This document shows positions 1 to 7,818 of a stretch of 41,697 nt of DNA, piece by piece. This DNA is from Psychrobacter sp. bablab_jr014 (GTDB taxonomy: Bacteria > Pseudomonadota > Gammaproteobacteria > Pseudomonadales > Moraxellaceae). The notes under the pieces were generated by a model, which was given only the letters and a program-made list of their open reading frames with translations, did not search any database and was not told the origin of the DNA. Location: positions 1 to 41,697 of the forward strand of contig NZ_JACDXT010000024.1 of assembly GCF_016464015.1 (NCBI RefSeq). Direction: 5' to 3'. The position numbers and the translations under genes are program-made. The stretch's first letter is position 1. Each line of letters begins with the position of its first letter.

Positions 1-44
1 TTCTGCGTGTAAGGCAGACGCTCTACCAACTGAGCTAATCACCC
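1..44 (-). tRNA. tRNA-Val(UAC), partial (5' part)
   Basis: On the minus strand the sequence begins GGGTGAT (acceptor stem), followed by the D-arm TAGCTC...GAGC and an anticodon stem-loop with arms TCTGC/GCAGA around CTTACAC. The anticodon is UAC, reading GUA/GUG valine codons. The window ends just after the anticodon stem, so the T-arm and 3' acceptor strand are missing. The copy at the other end is identical over these 44 nt. Confidence 0.93.
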
Positions 45-241
45 TGAGCGAGGATATAGCGAAGCACTGCTTCGTCCGAGCGCAAGAGAATTTACATTTT
101 CGTAAATTCTAAAAACTCGATAACTATATGTATCGCGAAAACCTTTAAGAGATTTTCTTAGTAAGCTATCATCAGCTGTCACACTCGATGTTAACTTAAC
201 CAGCTAGGCTTGTTTTGTTTAGCCCCTTGCTGTGGGTGTGT

Positions 242-269
242 ATTATATAGATTTACATACCCCTGTCAA
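242..269 (-). promoter_or_regulatory. Sigma70-type promoter of left tRNA-Val locus
   Basis: On the minus strand a consensus -35 TTGACA (264-269) is separated by 16 bp from a consensus -10 TATAAT (242-247). It sits about 200 nt upstream of the tRNA. One of the two differences between the repeat arms (260) lies in the spacer and touches neither hexamer. Confidence 0.85.
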
Positions 270-554
270 ACACTTTTTGCAGTTATTTTAGCCTTTTTTT
301 AAAGTTTTTTATAAGATATTGTTTTAATGGATTTTATTTTTACAAAAGCTTAAGTCTTTTTAAGGGTACATGCACAGTCACGCAGTTTTACAGCTTATGG
401 CTGTTATCTGTATGGCAATTGCTTCTATACTAAAGACCTTTTAGGACATAGGCAGCGCTGGGAGGGGATTATCGCGGCTTTAGATAATGGGCAATATCTG
501 GCGTCATGGACGTGGATCGACTTTGCAGGGCTGGGTCTGCTACTTCATATCACA

Positions 555-2108
555 GTGATGGTGATATTGACGCTGCGTATTGTAAGTATTCAGCGCAACA
601 TTGGTGTGGCCATCGCATGGATTGCGATTCTGTATACGTTGCCGCTGGTGGGTCTGATTGCGTATTTGTTGGTTGGGGAGCCGACGATAGGTCGCCGCTA
701 TCGTGAGCGTATGACGCAGGCGCGTCTGCTTATGAACGATATGGCCGCGCGAGAGCGCTTGGTGTTTGATCAAGGCGAGGAGCTGCTTGATTCAGAATAT
801 CGTGGTGTCAGTCGGATTGGTACACTTTGGACGGGCTTTGGGGTACTGAGCAATCAAGAGATGCGTTTGCTCGCGTCGACCGATGCAGTATTTGAGTCGT
901 TAATTGAAGATATTGATAATGCCCAAAGTCGGATTTTGATGGAGTTTTACATCATTTATCCCAAAGGTCGGGTGCTTGAGGTGGTTGAGTCGCTTATCAC
1001 AGCAGCCAAGCGCGGGGTTGAATGTCATATCTTGGCAGACAGTGTGGGCAGCTTTAGTTTTTTTGGCAGTCAGCAGCATAAGGCATTAGAGCGGGCAGGC
1101 GTGTTCGTGCACCAGTCGCTGCCAGTGGGGTTGTTTAAGACGTTGTTTAAGCGCTCAGATTTGCGCAATCACCGTAAGCTGGTGGTGGTTGATGAATATA
1201 TCGGCTATACAGGCAGCTTTAACTTGGTTGACCCTAGGTTTTTTAAACAAGAAAAAAACGTGGGGCAATGGATTGATGTGATGATACGCAGCGTCAGCGA
1301 TGCGCCTGTCAGTGTGGCGACCGCGATGGCAAAGGTAGTGGTGACGGATATCGGCGCGGAGAGCAATGAAAATTTAAGCGCGCTCAGCCATCGCATGAAC
1401 ACGTATACGCGTAAGCTATATATGTCGCGTCCGACTATTAATGATATCAGTAGTCGCGTGCAACTGATTGAAGAGGCGCAGCACGAGCTGGTACCTATAA
1501 GGGATACGCAGCACGAGATTGTGTGTCCGCGCAGTCTGCCGCAAATGCCTGCGGTATCCAACGTGTTGGCGCAGCTGATTCCTTCAGCGCCGCAAGTAAC
1601 TGCGCATGTGATTTATAACACGCTGGTGACTATTTTGCACCGTGCCAATGAGCGCATTCGTATCACCACGCCGTATTTTGTGCCCGATGAAGCCTTGTCG
1701 GGTGCGCTGTGTACGGCGGCAAAGCGCGGCGTCGAGGTGACACTGATTATCCCCAAAAAGGTCGATTCGTTTTTGGTGCAGCATGCGTCACAAGCGTACT
1801 ATCAAGAGCTGCTCGAGGCAGGCGTGCATATTGCGCGCTTTGAGGGTGGCCTATTACACGCCAAAACCGTGGTGGTTGATTACGATTATGCGCTGTTTGG
1901 TACGGTTAATATTGATATGCGCAGCTTTTATTTAAACATGGAAGTCAGTTTGGCGATTTATACGCCTGATATGGTGGCGCAGATTGCGGCGTGTCAGGCA
2001 TCATATTTGCAAAGCTGTGAGTATCTGCGCCTTGAAACATGGCGGCATCGTCCGAGCAGCAAACGTCTGCTGGATAATGTGATTCGCCTGTTTAGTCCAC
2101 TATTGTAA
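555..2108 (+). CDS. cls: Cardiolipin synthase (phospholipase D family)
   Basis: Membrane enzyme that condenses two phosphatidylglycerols to cardiolipin and glycerol. Two HKD motifs are visible, HRKLVVVD followed by GYTGSFN and HAKTVVVD followed by FGTVNID, with N-terminal hydrophobic segments before the soluble part. The GTG at 555 is only the first ordinary start codon in frame. The reading frame stays open upstream to about 354 and encodes a cls-like stretch (SWTWIDFAGLGLLLHITVMV) that aligns with the first membrane helix of E. coli ClsA, yet contains no ATG, GTG or TTG. A purine-rich GGAGGGG at 461-467 lies just before ATT 468 and ATC 471. The true start may be one of these rare codons, or there may be a frameshift. 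Function is secure; the 5' end is not. Confidence 0.88.
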   Translation: MMVILTLRIVSIQRNIGVAIAWIAILYTLPLVGLIAYLLVGEPTIGRRYRERMTQARLLMNDMAARERLVFDQGEELLDSEYRGVSRIGTLWTGFGVLSNQEMRLLASTDAVFESLIEDIDNAQSRILMEFYIIYPKGRVLEVVESLITAAKRGVECHILADSVGSFSFFGSQQHKALERAGVFVHQSLPVGLFKTLFKRSDLRNHRKLVVVDEYIGYTGSFNLVDPRFFKQEKNVGQWIDVMIRSVSDAPVSVATAMAKVVVTDIGAESNENLSALSHRMNTYTRKLYMSRPTINDISSRVQLIEEAQHELVPIRDTQHEIVCPRSLPQMPAVSNVLAQLIPSAPQVTAHVIYNTLVTILHRANERIRITTPYFVPDEALSGALCTAAKRGVEVTLIIPKKVDSFLVQHASQAYYQELLEAGVHIARFEGGLLHAKTVVVDYDYALFGTVNIDMRSFYLNMEVSLAIYTPDMVAQIAACQASYLQSCEYLRLETWRHRPSSKRLLDNVIRLFSPLL

Positions 2109-2213
2109 AGACACAGCAAAACCGTTATAACAAAGCAATCCTATGAATATTGATAGAAATAGAATAAGTAGTGACGCGCCAAAAAGTAAAGACAGATAAG
2201 GTGATAAGTAAGT

Positions 2214-3509
2214 ATGAATCACGTAGTACAGACCAAGACGCCTATGGATGAGCTAGCAGCGACCTATTGGCATGATGTGATTGCGCATCGTCCGATAGCT
2301 GGCGGTATGGCCTATGAAGATGAGGTGCGTGCCTGTCAGCTTGACTTGTCGCTGGCCAGTTTGCAGCGCTTGGACGTGCTGCTGTCGCAAGTGCGCCGTG
2401 ATTGGTTGCGTGCTACTAATGTGGGTGAAGCGACGCGCCTGCAGCATGCGCCGAGTCGTCATCTTTTGTTGTTTTTGGCGTTTTATGCAGGTCGGGTGCT
2501 TGCAATGACGAAGCGTGCACCGTGGCATTGGTACGGGCAAGCAGCGCTACAAGAGCGTCAGCCGTCTTTGTCCTTATCGGCAAGTGATTTTTATCAGCAA
2601 ATGGCGCTGGTGAACGAAGATGAAGCAGGGCAAGTGCTGTTTTTGTTAGAGCCGATTGGGCAGCGATTGTTTGGCTCGATAGACCGTCCTTTTACTGCGA
2701 CTATAGGTGGCACGGTGGCGGGCGGGTTGTATCAAGCGGTCAATGGTTATTTACAACGCCAAGCCATCGGCGCTAGTCTGTCTCAAGCTCAAGCTCAAGC
2801 TCAAGCTCAAGCTCAAGCTCAAGCTCAAGCTCCAGACATGCCACCAGAAACAGCGATGCCAGCGCCTGAATCTGTTGTCCCTGTTGTCGAAACGCCACCA
2901 AAGCCAAAGCCCATCAAGCCGACGCCGCAGCCTTTTGTACAACTGCTCAATGATTTAAATACGATGGATGTGCCGCAAACCGCTGGCGTGCAGGATTATC
3001 AAAACGCCAGCAAAGTCCTCAACCAGTTTGAGCAGCATATTGCCAAACAAAACAAACCGCGCGCCGAGGTACATTTTTCAGACACCCATCTGAGTGCGCG
3101 TGAACAGGCATTATTGAAGCTAAAAAATGCGGCCGATGCAGGGCATACAGGCGCACAGCTACGCCTTGGGATGTACGAGCTGCTGGGCGAAGGATTGGAC
3201 AATAACAAAGAAGCGGGCATTAATTTAGTAAAACAAGCGGCGGAAAAAGGCGATGTCCGCGCCGAGCGCTTGCTCAGTCACTTGTATTATCAAGGTATCG
3301 GCGTCGCTATGAACAGCGGCCAGGGCAAATACTGGCTTGAAAAAGCAGCGGCGAATGGACACGTTGAGGCGAGTGAACTGGTAAATGAGTGGCAGCATGC
3401 CGAGGCCTTAATGATGACGCGTCAGCAAGAACAATCGAGCATCCAGCGTTATCAAATCTTATTGGGTATCGTTGCGGTGGCAGCACTATTACTCATTGTC
3501 CTTTTATAA
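2214..3509 (+). CDS. Sel1-repeat protein with QA tract and C-terminal membrane anchor
   Basis: 431 residues, function unknown. Residues 1-190 form an unrecognised domain. A (Gln-Ala)8 tract (residues 191-206) and a Pro/Lys-rich linker lead to a region with two or three Sel1-type repeats (pattern A..G...AQ.RLG..Y..G.G, residues about 300-400). The last 20 residues (ILLGIVAVAALLLIVLL core) form one membrane helix, so the protein may be tail-anchored facing the cytoplasm. Sel1 repeats usually act as protein-interaction scaffolds. It starts at an ATG preceded by AAGGTG at 2198-2203, 105 bp after cls and on the same strand, so co-transcription is possible. Confidence 0.75.
   Translation: MNHVVQTKTPMDELAATYWHDVIAHRPIAGGMAYEDEVRACQLDLSLASLQRLDVLLSQVRRDWLRATNVGEATRLQHAPSRHLLLFLAFYAGRVLAMTKRAPWHWYGQAALQERQPSLSLSASDFYQQMALVNEDEAGQVLFLLEPIGQRLFGSIDRPFTATIGGTVAGGLYQAVNGYLQRQAIGASLSQAQAQAQAQAQAQAQAPDMPPETAMPAPESVVPVVETPPKPKPIKPTPQPFVQLLNDLNTMDVPQTAGVQDYQNASKVLNQFEQHIAKQNKPRAEVHFSDTHLSAREQALLKLKNAADAGHTGAQLRLGMYELLGEGLDNNKEAGINLVKQAAEKGDVRAERLLSHLYYQGIGVAMNSGQGKYWLEKAAANGHVEASELVNEWQHAEALMMTRQQEQSSIQRYQILLGIVAVAALLLIVLL
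2784..2831 (+). repeat. Hexanucleotide repeat (CAAGCT)8
   Basis: Eight exact tandem copies of CAAGCT encode (Gln-Ala)8 inside the Sel1-repeat gene. Copy-number change would alter linker length but keep the frame. Confidence 0.97.
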
Positions 3510-3518
3510 TTCATGGAC

Positions 3519-3790
3519 TTAGGGCGTGTTGACCATTCGACCATGGCACTGACAGCGACTATTTTTTAGGCAATTCGAGGTTAAAAATAATAAGTTTAGT
3601 CACTCTAAGCGTTTATTTTTAACGATGAAGCGGCAAAAAAGAGTCCTGTCCCTGCGGGCTGATGCTAAAACTGCCCCATACTGCGTTGCAAATCTCGCTA
3701 AGGCATCTGCATTATCGTCGCTTTGTGCCTTGTCTGGAACAATTTTAGCGATCAGCAGTGCCTACTTGCGAATGTTCAACACGCCCTAAT
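3519..3790. mobile_element. Miniature inverted-repeat element (about 270 bp)
   Basis: The ends are 21-bp inverted repeats with one mismatch: TTAGGGCGTGTTGACCATTCG at 3519-3539 and its complement at 3769-3789. Each end begins with TA followed by GGGCGTG, which suggests a TA target duplication. The inside has no convincing ORF and contains a smaller hairpin near 3580-3620. Other elements with the same GGGCGT terminus are at 7645, 19374, 21661 and 38254. It looks like a non-autonomous MITE of the IS630/Tc1-mariner type, but that family assignment is an inference. Confidence 0.75.
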
Positions 3791-3810
3791 AATACAAAAT
3801 CTGCGCGCAT

Positions 3811-3841
3811 AAAAAATCCCCATTGCCAAAGACAATGGGGA
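3811..3841 (-). terminator. Rho-independent terminator downstream of ssrS
   Basis: On the minus strand, stem TCCCCATTG/CAATGGGGA with a 7-nt loop is followed by a run of T. It lies about 60 nt past the expected mature 6S RNA end, so the transcript may be trimmed. Confidence 0.8.
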
Positions 3842-3899
3842 CTCTTTTTGCAAGCTTGCATCAACCAATCGGGTATATGTGCCAGCTTATTGTGGAATA

Positions 3900-4090
3900 T
3901 AACAACCGAAGTGCCGCCGTAAGATGGTGACCCATGAACCGTGAAGTTCAGGGCGGATGCGTCATCATGTCGGTAGGTTTCCTGATACACCACAAGGGTG
4001 CAGGCATACACATTGACACAATAGGTAGCGCATCCATTTTAAAGATTATCGGCTCAGGGAATAAACATCTACTAGCCAACACTTCAGAAT
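3900..4090 (-). ncRNA. ssrS: 6S RNA
   Basis: 6S RNA binds sigma70-RNA polymerase and represses many promoters in stationary phase. On the minus strand I see CCCTGAGCCGATA, the block found near the 5' end of E. coli 6S RNA. Further on are CCTGAACTTCACGGTTCA and TACGGCGGCACTTCGG, matching the conserved 3' half. The closing stem is present: CTGAAGTG near 4080-4088 pairs with CACTTCGG at 3906-3913. The length of about 190 nt fits the family. A promoter (TTGTAA, 17 bp, TAAAAT) is correctly placed upstream. No fau/ygfA homologue follows it. The exact ends are estimates. Confidence 0.88.
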
Positions 4091-4096
4091 AGATTC

Positions 4097-4125
4097 ATTT
4101 TAACCAATGGTCTAATAGATTACAA
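4097..4125 (-). promoter_or_regulatory. Promoter of ssrS
   Basis: On the minus strand, -35 TTGTAA (4120-4125), a 17-bp spacer and -10 TAAAAT (4097-4102) predict a start near 4090. That matches the 5' end deduced from the closing stem of 6S RNA. Confidence 0.65.
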
Positions 4126-4261
4126 GTCAGATTTACGACAGCTATTTAATGGTTGTGTTAAGTGTTGTTTTCGGCAATTTTCAGATATGTGTTAATATAG
4201 TCGGCTTGAACCCTCTTATTTTAGTCCTATAGATACTCATTCACCCAAGGAGCGGTAATCT

Positions 4262-5890
4262 ATGACGCGCACGCAACAGCAGACCTCAGAAACTGAGCAC
4301 AATAACGACAGCACATCCAAAAAGACTCCGCACGTTTTGATGATTCTAGATGGCTTCGGTCATCGTGAAGATACCGAAGACAATGCGATTGCCGCTGCCC
4401 ATACGCCCAATTTTGACCGTATTTATGCCAAATATCCGCATGGTCTTATCTCGGGCTCTGGCGAAGATGTGGGCTTGCCTGATGGTCAGTTTGGTAACTC
4501 AGAAGTTGGGCACATGAACCTTGGCGCAGGTCGCGTGCTGTATCAAGACTCGACCTTGATTTCGAGCCAGATTGCTAGTCGTGAGTTTTACAAAAACGAA
4601 GCGCTAGTAAATGCTATTACTGCCGCAAATGAGAAAGGCGGCAATGTGCATATCATGGGTCTGCTCTCAGATGGCGGCGTGCACGCGCATCAAGACCATA
4701 TCGAGAGCATGTGTCACATGGCGTTGGTACATGGTGCTAAGAACGTCTTTGTCCATTGCTTTTTAGACGGTCGCGACACCCCGCCAAAGTCGGCTGACAA
4801 GTACATCAACCGTTTGCGCGACCATTTAAACCAATTAAACGCCCATTATGACGGACACACGCAGATTGCCAGCATCATCGGTCGTTATTACGCGATGGAT
4901 CGTGACAATCGCTGGGATCGTGTAAAGCAAGCCTATGAGCTGTTGACCGAAGGCAAGTCTGAGCGCGTGGCCACCCGTGCAGACGGCGCGATTCAAGCGG
5001 CATACAAGGCGCGTGAGACGGATGAATTTGTCGCACCGACCACGGTGATTGAGCATGGCGAGACGCCAATTACTATTGATGACAATGACGCGCTGATTTT
5101 TATGAACTTCCGTGCTGACCGTGCGCGTGAGTTGTCACAGGCCTTTGTATTACCTGACCATGAGTTCTCAGGCTTTGCCCGTCATAAGCAGCCCAAGCTG
5201 TCTGCCTTTGTCATGATGACCAAATATTCAGATGAGCTGGCGCAAAATGAGCACACCAGCATTGCTTATCTGCCGACATCACTCACCAACACACTGGGCG
5301 AGTATCTGCAGAACAAAGGCAAAACCCAGCTACGTATCGCCGAAACTGAAAAATACGCGCATGTGACGTTTTTCTTTAGTGGCGGTCGTGAAGCCGAATA
5401 CGATGGCGAATCACGCGTATTGGTCGCATCACCTGACGTGGCGACCTATGATTTGCAGCCTGAAATGAGCGCGCCTGAAGTGACGGATAAGCTGGTCGCC
5501 GCGATTGAGTCGGGCGAGTATGATGTGTTGATCGTTAACTACGCTAATGGCGATATGGTCGGGCATACAGGCGTCTTTGATGCAGCAGTAAAAGCGGTCG
5601 AAGCGCTTGATGGCTGCGTGGCACGTATTGAAGAGGCAGTGATTGCCGCAGGTGGTGATATGCTGATTACTGCTGACCATGGTAACTGTGAGCAGATGCA
5701 CGACCACGAAAGCGGTCAAGTGCACACCCAGCACACCACTGAGCTTGTGCCGCTCATTTATGTTGGTGAGCGCGCGGTGACCGTACGTGATGGTGGTAAA
5801 CTAAGCGATGTTGCCCCGACCATTTTGGCATTGATGGACTTACCCATCCCTGAAGAAATGACAGGCAAAACCTTACTGCAAAGTGCATAA
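4262..5890 (+). CDS. gpmI: 2,3-bisphosphoglycerate-independent phosphoglycerate mutase
   Basis: Interconverts 3- and 2-phosphoglycerate in glycolysis and gluconeogenesis. It is a cytoplasmic, manganese-dependent enzyme of the alkaline phosphatase superfamily. Visible motifs are VLMILDGFG with metal ligand Asp30, the phosphoserine motif GNSEVGHMN (Ser80), [22 protein letters not shown] and the C-terminal metal site [10 protein letters not shown]. At 542 residues it is slightly longer than the usual 510-515. The excess is a hydrophilic N-terminal leader of about 22 residues ([20 protein letters not shown]). The ATG is preceded by AAGGAG at 4247-4252. It is followed by its own terminator. Confidence 0.96.
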   Translation: MTRTQQQTSETEHNNDSTSKKTPHVLMILDGFGHREDTEDNAIAAAHTPNFDRIYAKYPHGLISGSGEDVGLPDGQFGNSEVGHMNLGAGRVLYQDSTLISSQIASREFYKNEALVNAITAANEKGGNVHIMGLLSDGGVHAHQDHIESMCHMALVHGAKNVFVHCFLDGRDTPPKSADKYINRLRDHLNQLNAHYDGHTQIASIIGRYYAMDRDNRWDRVKQAYELLTEGKSERVATRADGAIQAAYKARETDEFVAPTTVIEHGETPITIDDNDALIFMNFRADRARELSQAFVLPDHEFSGFARHKQPKLSAFVMMTKYSDELAQNEHTSIAYLPTSLTNTLGEYLQNKGKTQLRIAETEKYAHVTFFFSGGREAEYDGESRVLVASPDVATYDLQPEMSAPEVTDKLVAAIESGEYDVLIVNYANGDMVGHTGVFDAAVKAVEALDGCVARIEEAVIAAGGDMLITADHGNCEQMHDHESGQVHTQHTTELVPLIYVGERAVTVRDGGKLSDVAPTILALMDLPIPEEMTGKTLLQSA

Positions 5891-5940
5891 CGCTGATTCG
5901 CATGTACAGCTAGTTCAGTCCGCTATAAGTGTGTAAGACA

Positions 5941-5972
5941 AAGGAAAGGGCAAGTGTGTCCTTTCCTTTTTT
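5941..5972 (+). terminator. Rho-independent terminator after gpmI
   Basis: Stem AAGGAAAGG/CCTTTCCTT is followed by TTTT, 50 nt after the gpmI stop. Confidence 0.85.
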
Positions 5973-6085
5973 GTGCGCCAATAAAGCGCATGAGTAAGGA
6001 CAGCGCGTGAGCAAGATGCGGATAGTCGCAGTCGTTCACACAGTGCTTGCAATATGGGTCTAGATTGGCATGGCAGGTTGATGCT

Positions 6086-7543
6086 ATGCTTTTTTTATTT
6101 ATTTTGAGTTTTGCCATGCATGCAGCGATTGATAACCGTAGAAAAAAGACAATATCAGCGGACAGCGCATTTGTGTCTAGCCGTTTAAAGCCTCTATGCG
6201 CTTTGGGACTGTTTGGCGTCCTCTTACTGCCTCTATCCGCCAATGCGGCAGCTGACGCGACCAAAGGCATTCAGCTGATCAGCTTACAAGGCGATACCCT
6301 ACCTGCTGATAACGGTATAGATGAAGGGATGAGCGATGATGATTGGATTGATGCTGAGCGTGACTTAAGCGCCGTCGACGTCGATCCTGTCGAGGCCAGC
6401 GATGACACTTTTAATGATGTATCACTTGATGACGAGGCAGACAATCCTGTTGCTGATGTCCCACTAAATGCCATTTCGCCTGAAACACTCAAGACGTTTG
6501 TGTCGGTCATAGATTTGGTGCGCCGCGAGTATGTCGAGCCTGTTAATGATGAGTCGCTATTTAACGATGCCATGAGCGGTATGCTACACAAGCTAGATTC
6601 CCACGCAGAATTTTTGGATGCCGAAGCGTACGAAAACTTGCGCGCCTTTACACAAGGGGATGTGGGTGATGTGGGGATTAGCGCTGAGTATAATGACAAT
6701 GCAGGCTACTGGGTGATTACCCAAGTATTAAAAAATTCTTCTGCTGCCAAGCAAGGCATCAAAACAGGCGACTACTTGCATCAAATTGATGAGCTAAAGC
6801 TCGATGCTGACCAGCAAGACAATGATATTACGCAGATGCTGATAGGCATTGCAGGCACGCAAGTGGATGTGGTCACCTCGCGCGCAGGTCGCCGCAAGCA
6901 TACCAGCACCTTGCAGCGAAACAACAGCCATCCGCAAACCATTGAAACCAAGCTGGTAGAGGGTATTGCTGTGGTGAGGTTGCCTGCTTTTCAAAACAAT
7001 AGCCGCGATAAGATTTTAAAAGGTCTCACGCAGCTAAACGCGCCCATTTCTGGGATTGTTATCGATGTGCGTGATAACCCAGGCGGCGTACTGGATGCTG
7101 CAGTGCAAGTCGCCAGTTTGTTCATGGAAGATACCGATGTGGTACAAGTTGAGAGCCGTAAAGCGCCACTAAAAGTATTAACCACCCAAGGCCGTGCCTT
7201 GTTAAAGCAGCTGCCTGTCGTGATATTACAAAACCGATATTCGGCATCAGCAGCAGAAGTCCTTGCCAGCAGCTTACAAACGCAAAAGCGCGCAACGATT
7301 GTGGGCGAAGTCAGTTATGGTAAAGGCTCGGTACAATCCGTCATTCCACTTGATGATGACCACGCGGTAAAACTGACCGTGGCGCACTATCTGACGGCGA
7401 CAGGCAAAAAAATTGATGATATTGGTGTGACTCCTGATATTGCTTTGATTGGTGATGAATGGACATGGGAAGCCAAAGCGCTGGAGGTTTTACAGCAACA
7501 AACCCAAATGCCTGGTGTTCGTTTTGTCTCAAAGGAAAAGTAA
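6086..7543 (+). CDS. ctpA: Periplasmic C-terminal processing protease (S41 family)
   Basis: Serine protease with a Ser/Lys dyad that trims or degrades proteins from their C-termini in the envelope. The order is: hydrophobic export signal (RLKPLCALGLFGVLLLPLSANA), an acidic linker, an S41 N-terminal helical part, a PDZ domain (GISAEYNDNAGYWVITQVL through the GD.L.QID segment), then the peptidase core. The catalytic motif RYSASAAEVL gives Ser388, and VSYGKGSVQ gives Lys413 when counted from ATG 6086. ATG 6116 would leave a cleaner single signal peptide; a TTG at 6047 is less likely. The gene is monocistronic, downstream of the gpmI terminator. Confidence 0.9.
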   Translation: MLFLFILSFAMHAAIDNRRKKTISADSAFVSSRLKPLCALGLFGVLLLPLSANAAADATKGIQLISLQGDTLPADNGIDEGMSDDDWIDAERDLSAVDVDPVEASDDTFNDVSLDDEADNPVADVPLNAISPETLKTFVSVIDLVRREYVEPVNDESLFNDAMSGMLHKLDSHAEFLDAEAYENLRAFTQGDVGDVGISAEYNDNAGYWVITQVLKNSSAAKQGIKTGDYLHQIDELKLDADQQDNDITQMLIGIAGTQVDVVTSRAGRRKHTSTLQRNNSHPQTIETKLVEGIAVVRLPAFQNNSRDKILKGLTQLNAPISGIVIDVRDNPGGVLDAAVQVASLFMEDTDVVQVESRKAPLKVLTTQGRALLKQLPVVILQNRYSASAAEVLASSLQTQKRATIVGEVSYGKGSVQSVIPLDDDHAVKLTVAHYLTATGKKIDDIGVTPDIALIGDEWTWEAKALEVLQQQTQMPGVRFVSKEK

Positions 7544-7644
7544 TATCAATAAAGCCAGCAGTAAAAAATAAACCGTTAAAAAACCGACAGTTATCGTTGT
7601 ATAACCATCAGTTTTTGCTTTATATCAACGTCACCAAGTAGGCT

Positions 7645-7818
7645 TAGGGCGTATCATCAATGAGCTCATTCAAGAATTTAGCGGTCTTAAACTGGCTAAA
7701 TCTTGCCAAACAGCGTCAAAAATCTTGTGAATATATCTGTATTCTCTGCAATTTTTTCCTTGTTTGACTACGATTTATCTCATTCTAAGTCTCGCTATCT
7801 AAATGATGATACGCCCTA
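7645..7818. mobile_element. Miniature inverted-repeat element, touching the pilR stop
   Basis: A 174-bp element whose two ends read TAGGGCGTATCATCA inward (7645-7659 and the complement ending at 7818). It shares its interior and right half (TTTATCTCATTCTAAGTC, CTCGCTATCT, TGATGATACGC) with the element at 21661-21820, so the two are copies of one family. There is no ORF. The right-end TA plus the first G of the terminal repeat form the TAG stop codon of pilR. Confidence 0.8.

Larger units (their letters stand above)
1..325. repeat. Left arm of 325-bp inverted repeat
   Basis: This is the reverse complement of 41373-41697: position x pairs with 41698-x along the whole length without gaps. I find two mismatches, at 142/41556 and 260/41438. 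The arm holds the beginning of a tRNA-Val gene, its leader and its promoter, all pointing out of the window. Identity stops at 325 on the inner side and reaches the window edge on the outer side, so the true repeat is probably longer. Confidence 0.97.

Noticed and set aside
2784..2831. On/off phase variation by the CAAGCT repeat
   Set aside because: A six-base unit cannot shift the frame; only linker length can change.
3745..4011. 88-codon minus-strand ORF
   Set aside because: It overlaps the 6S RNA and its terminator, and its sequence shows no protein family features; chance frame inside an RNA gene.
6271..6699. 142-codon minus-strand ORF
   Set aside because: Serine-rich shadow of the S41 protease gene on the opposite strand.
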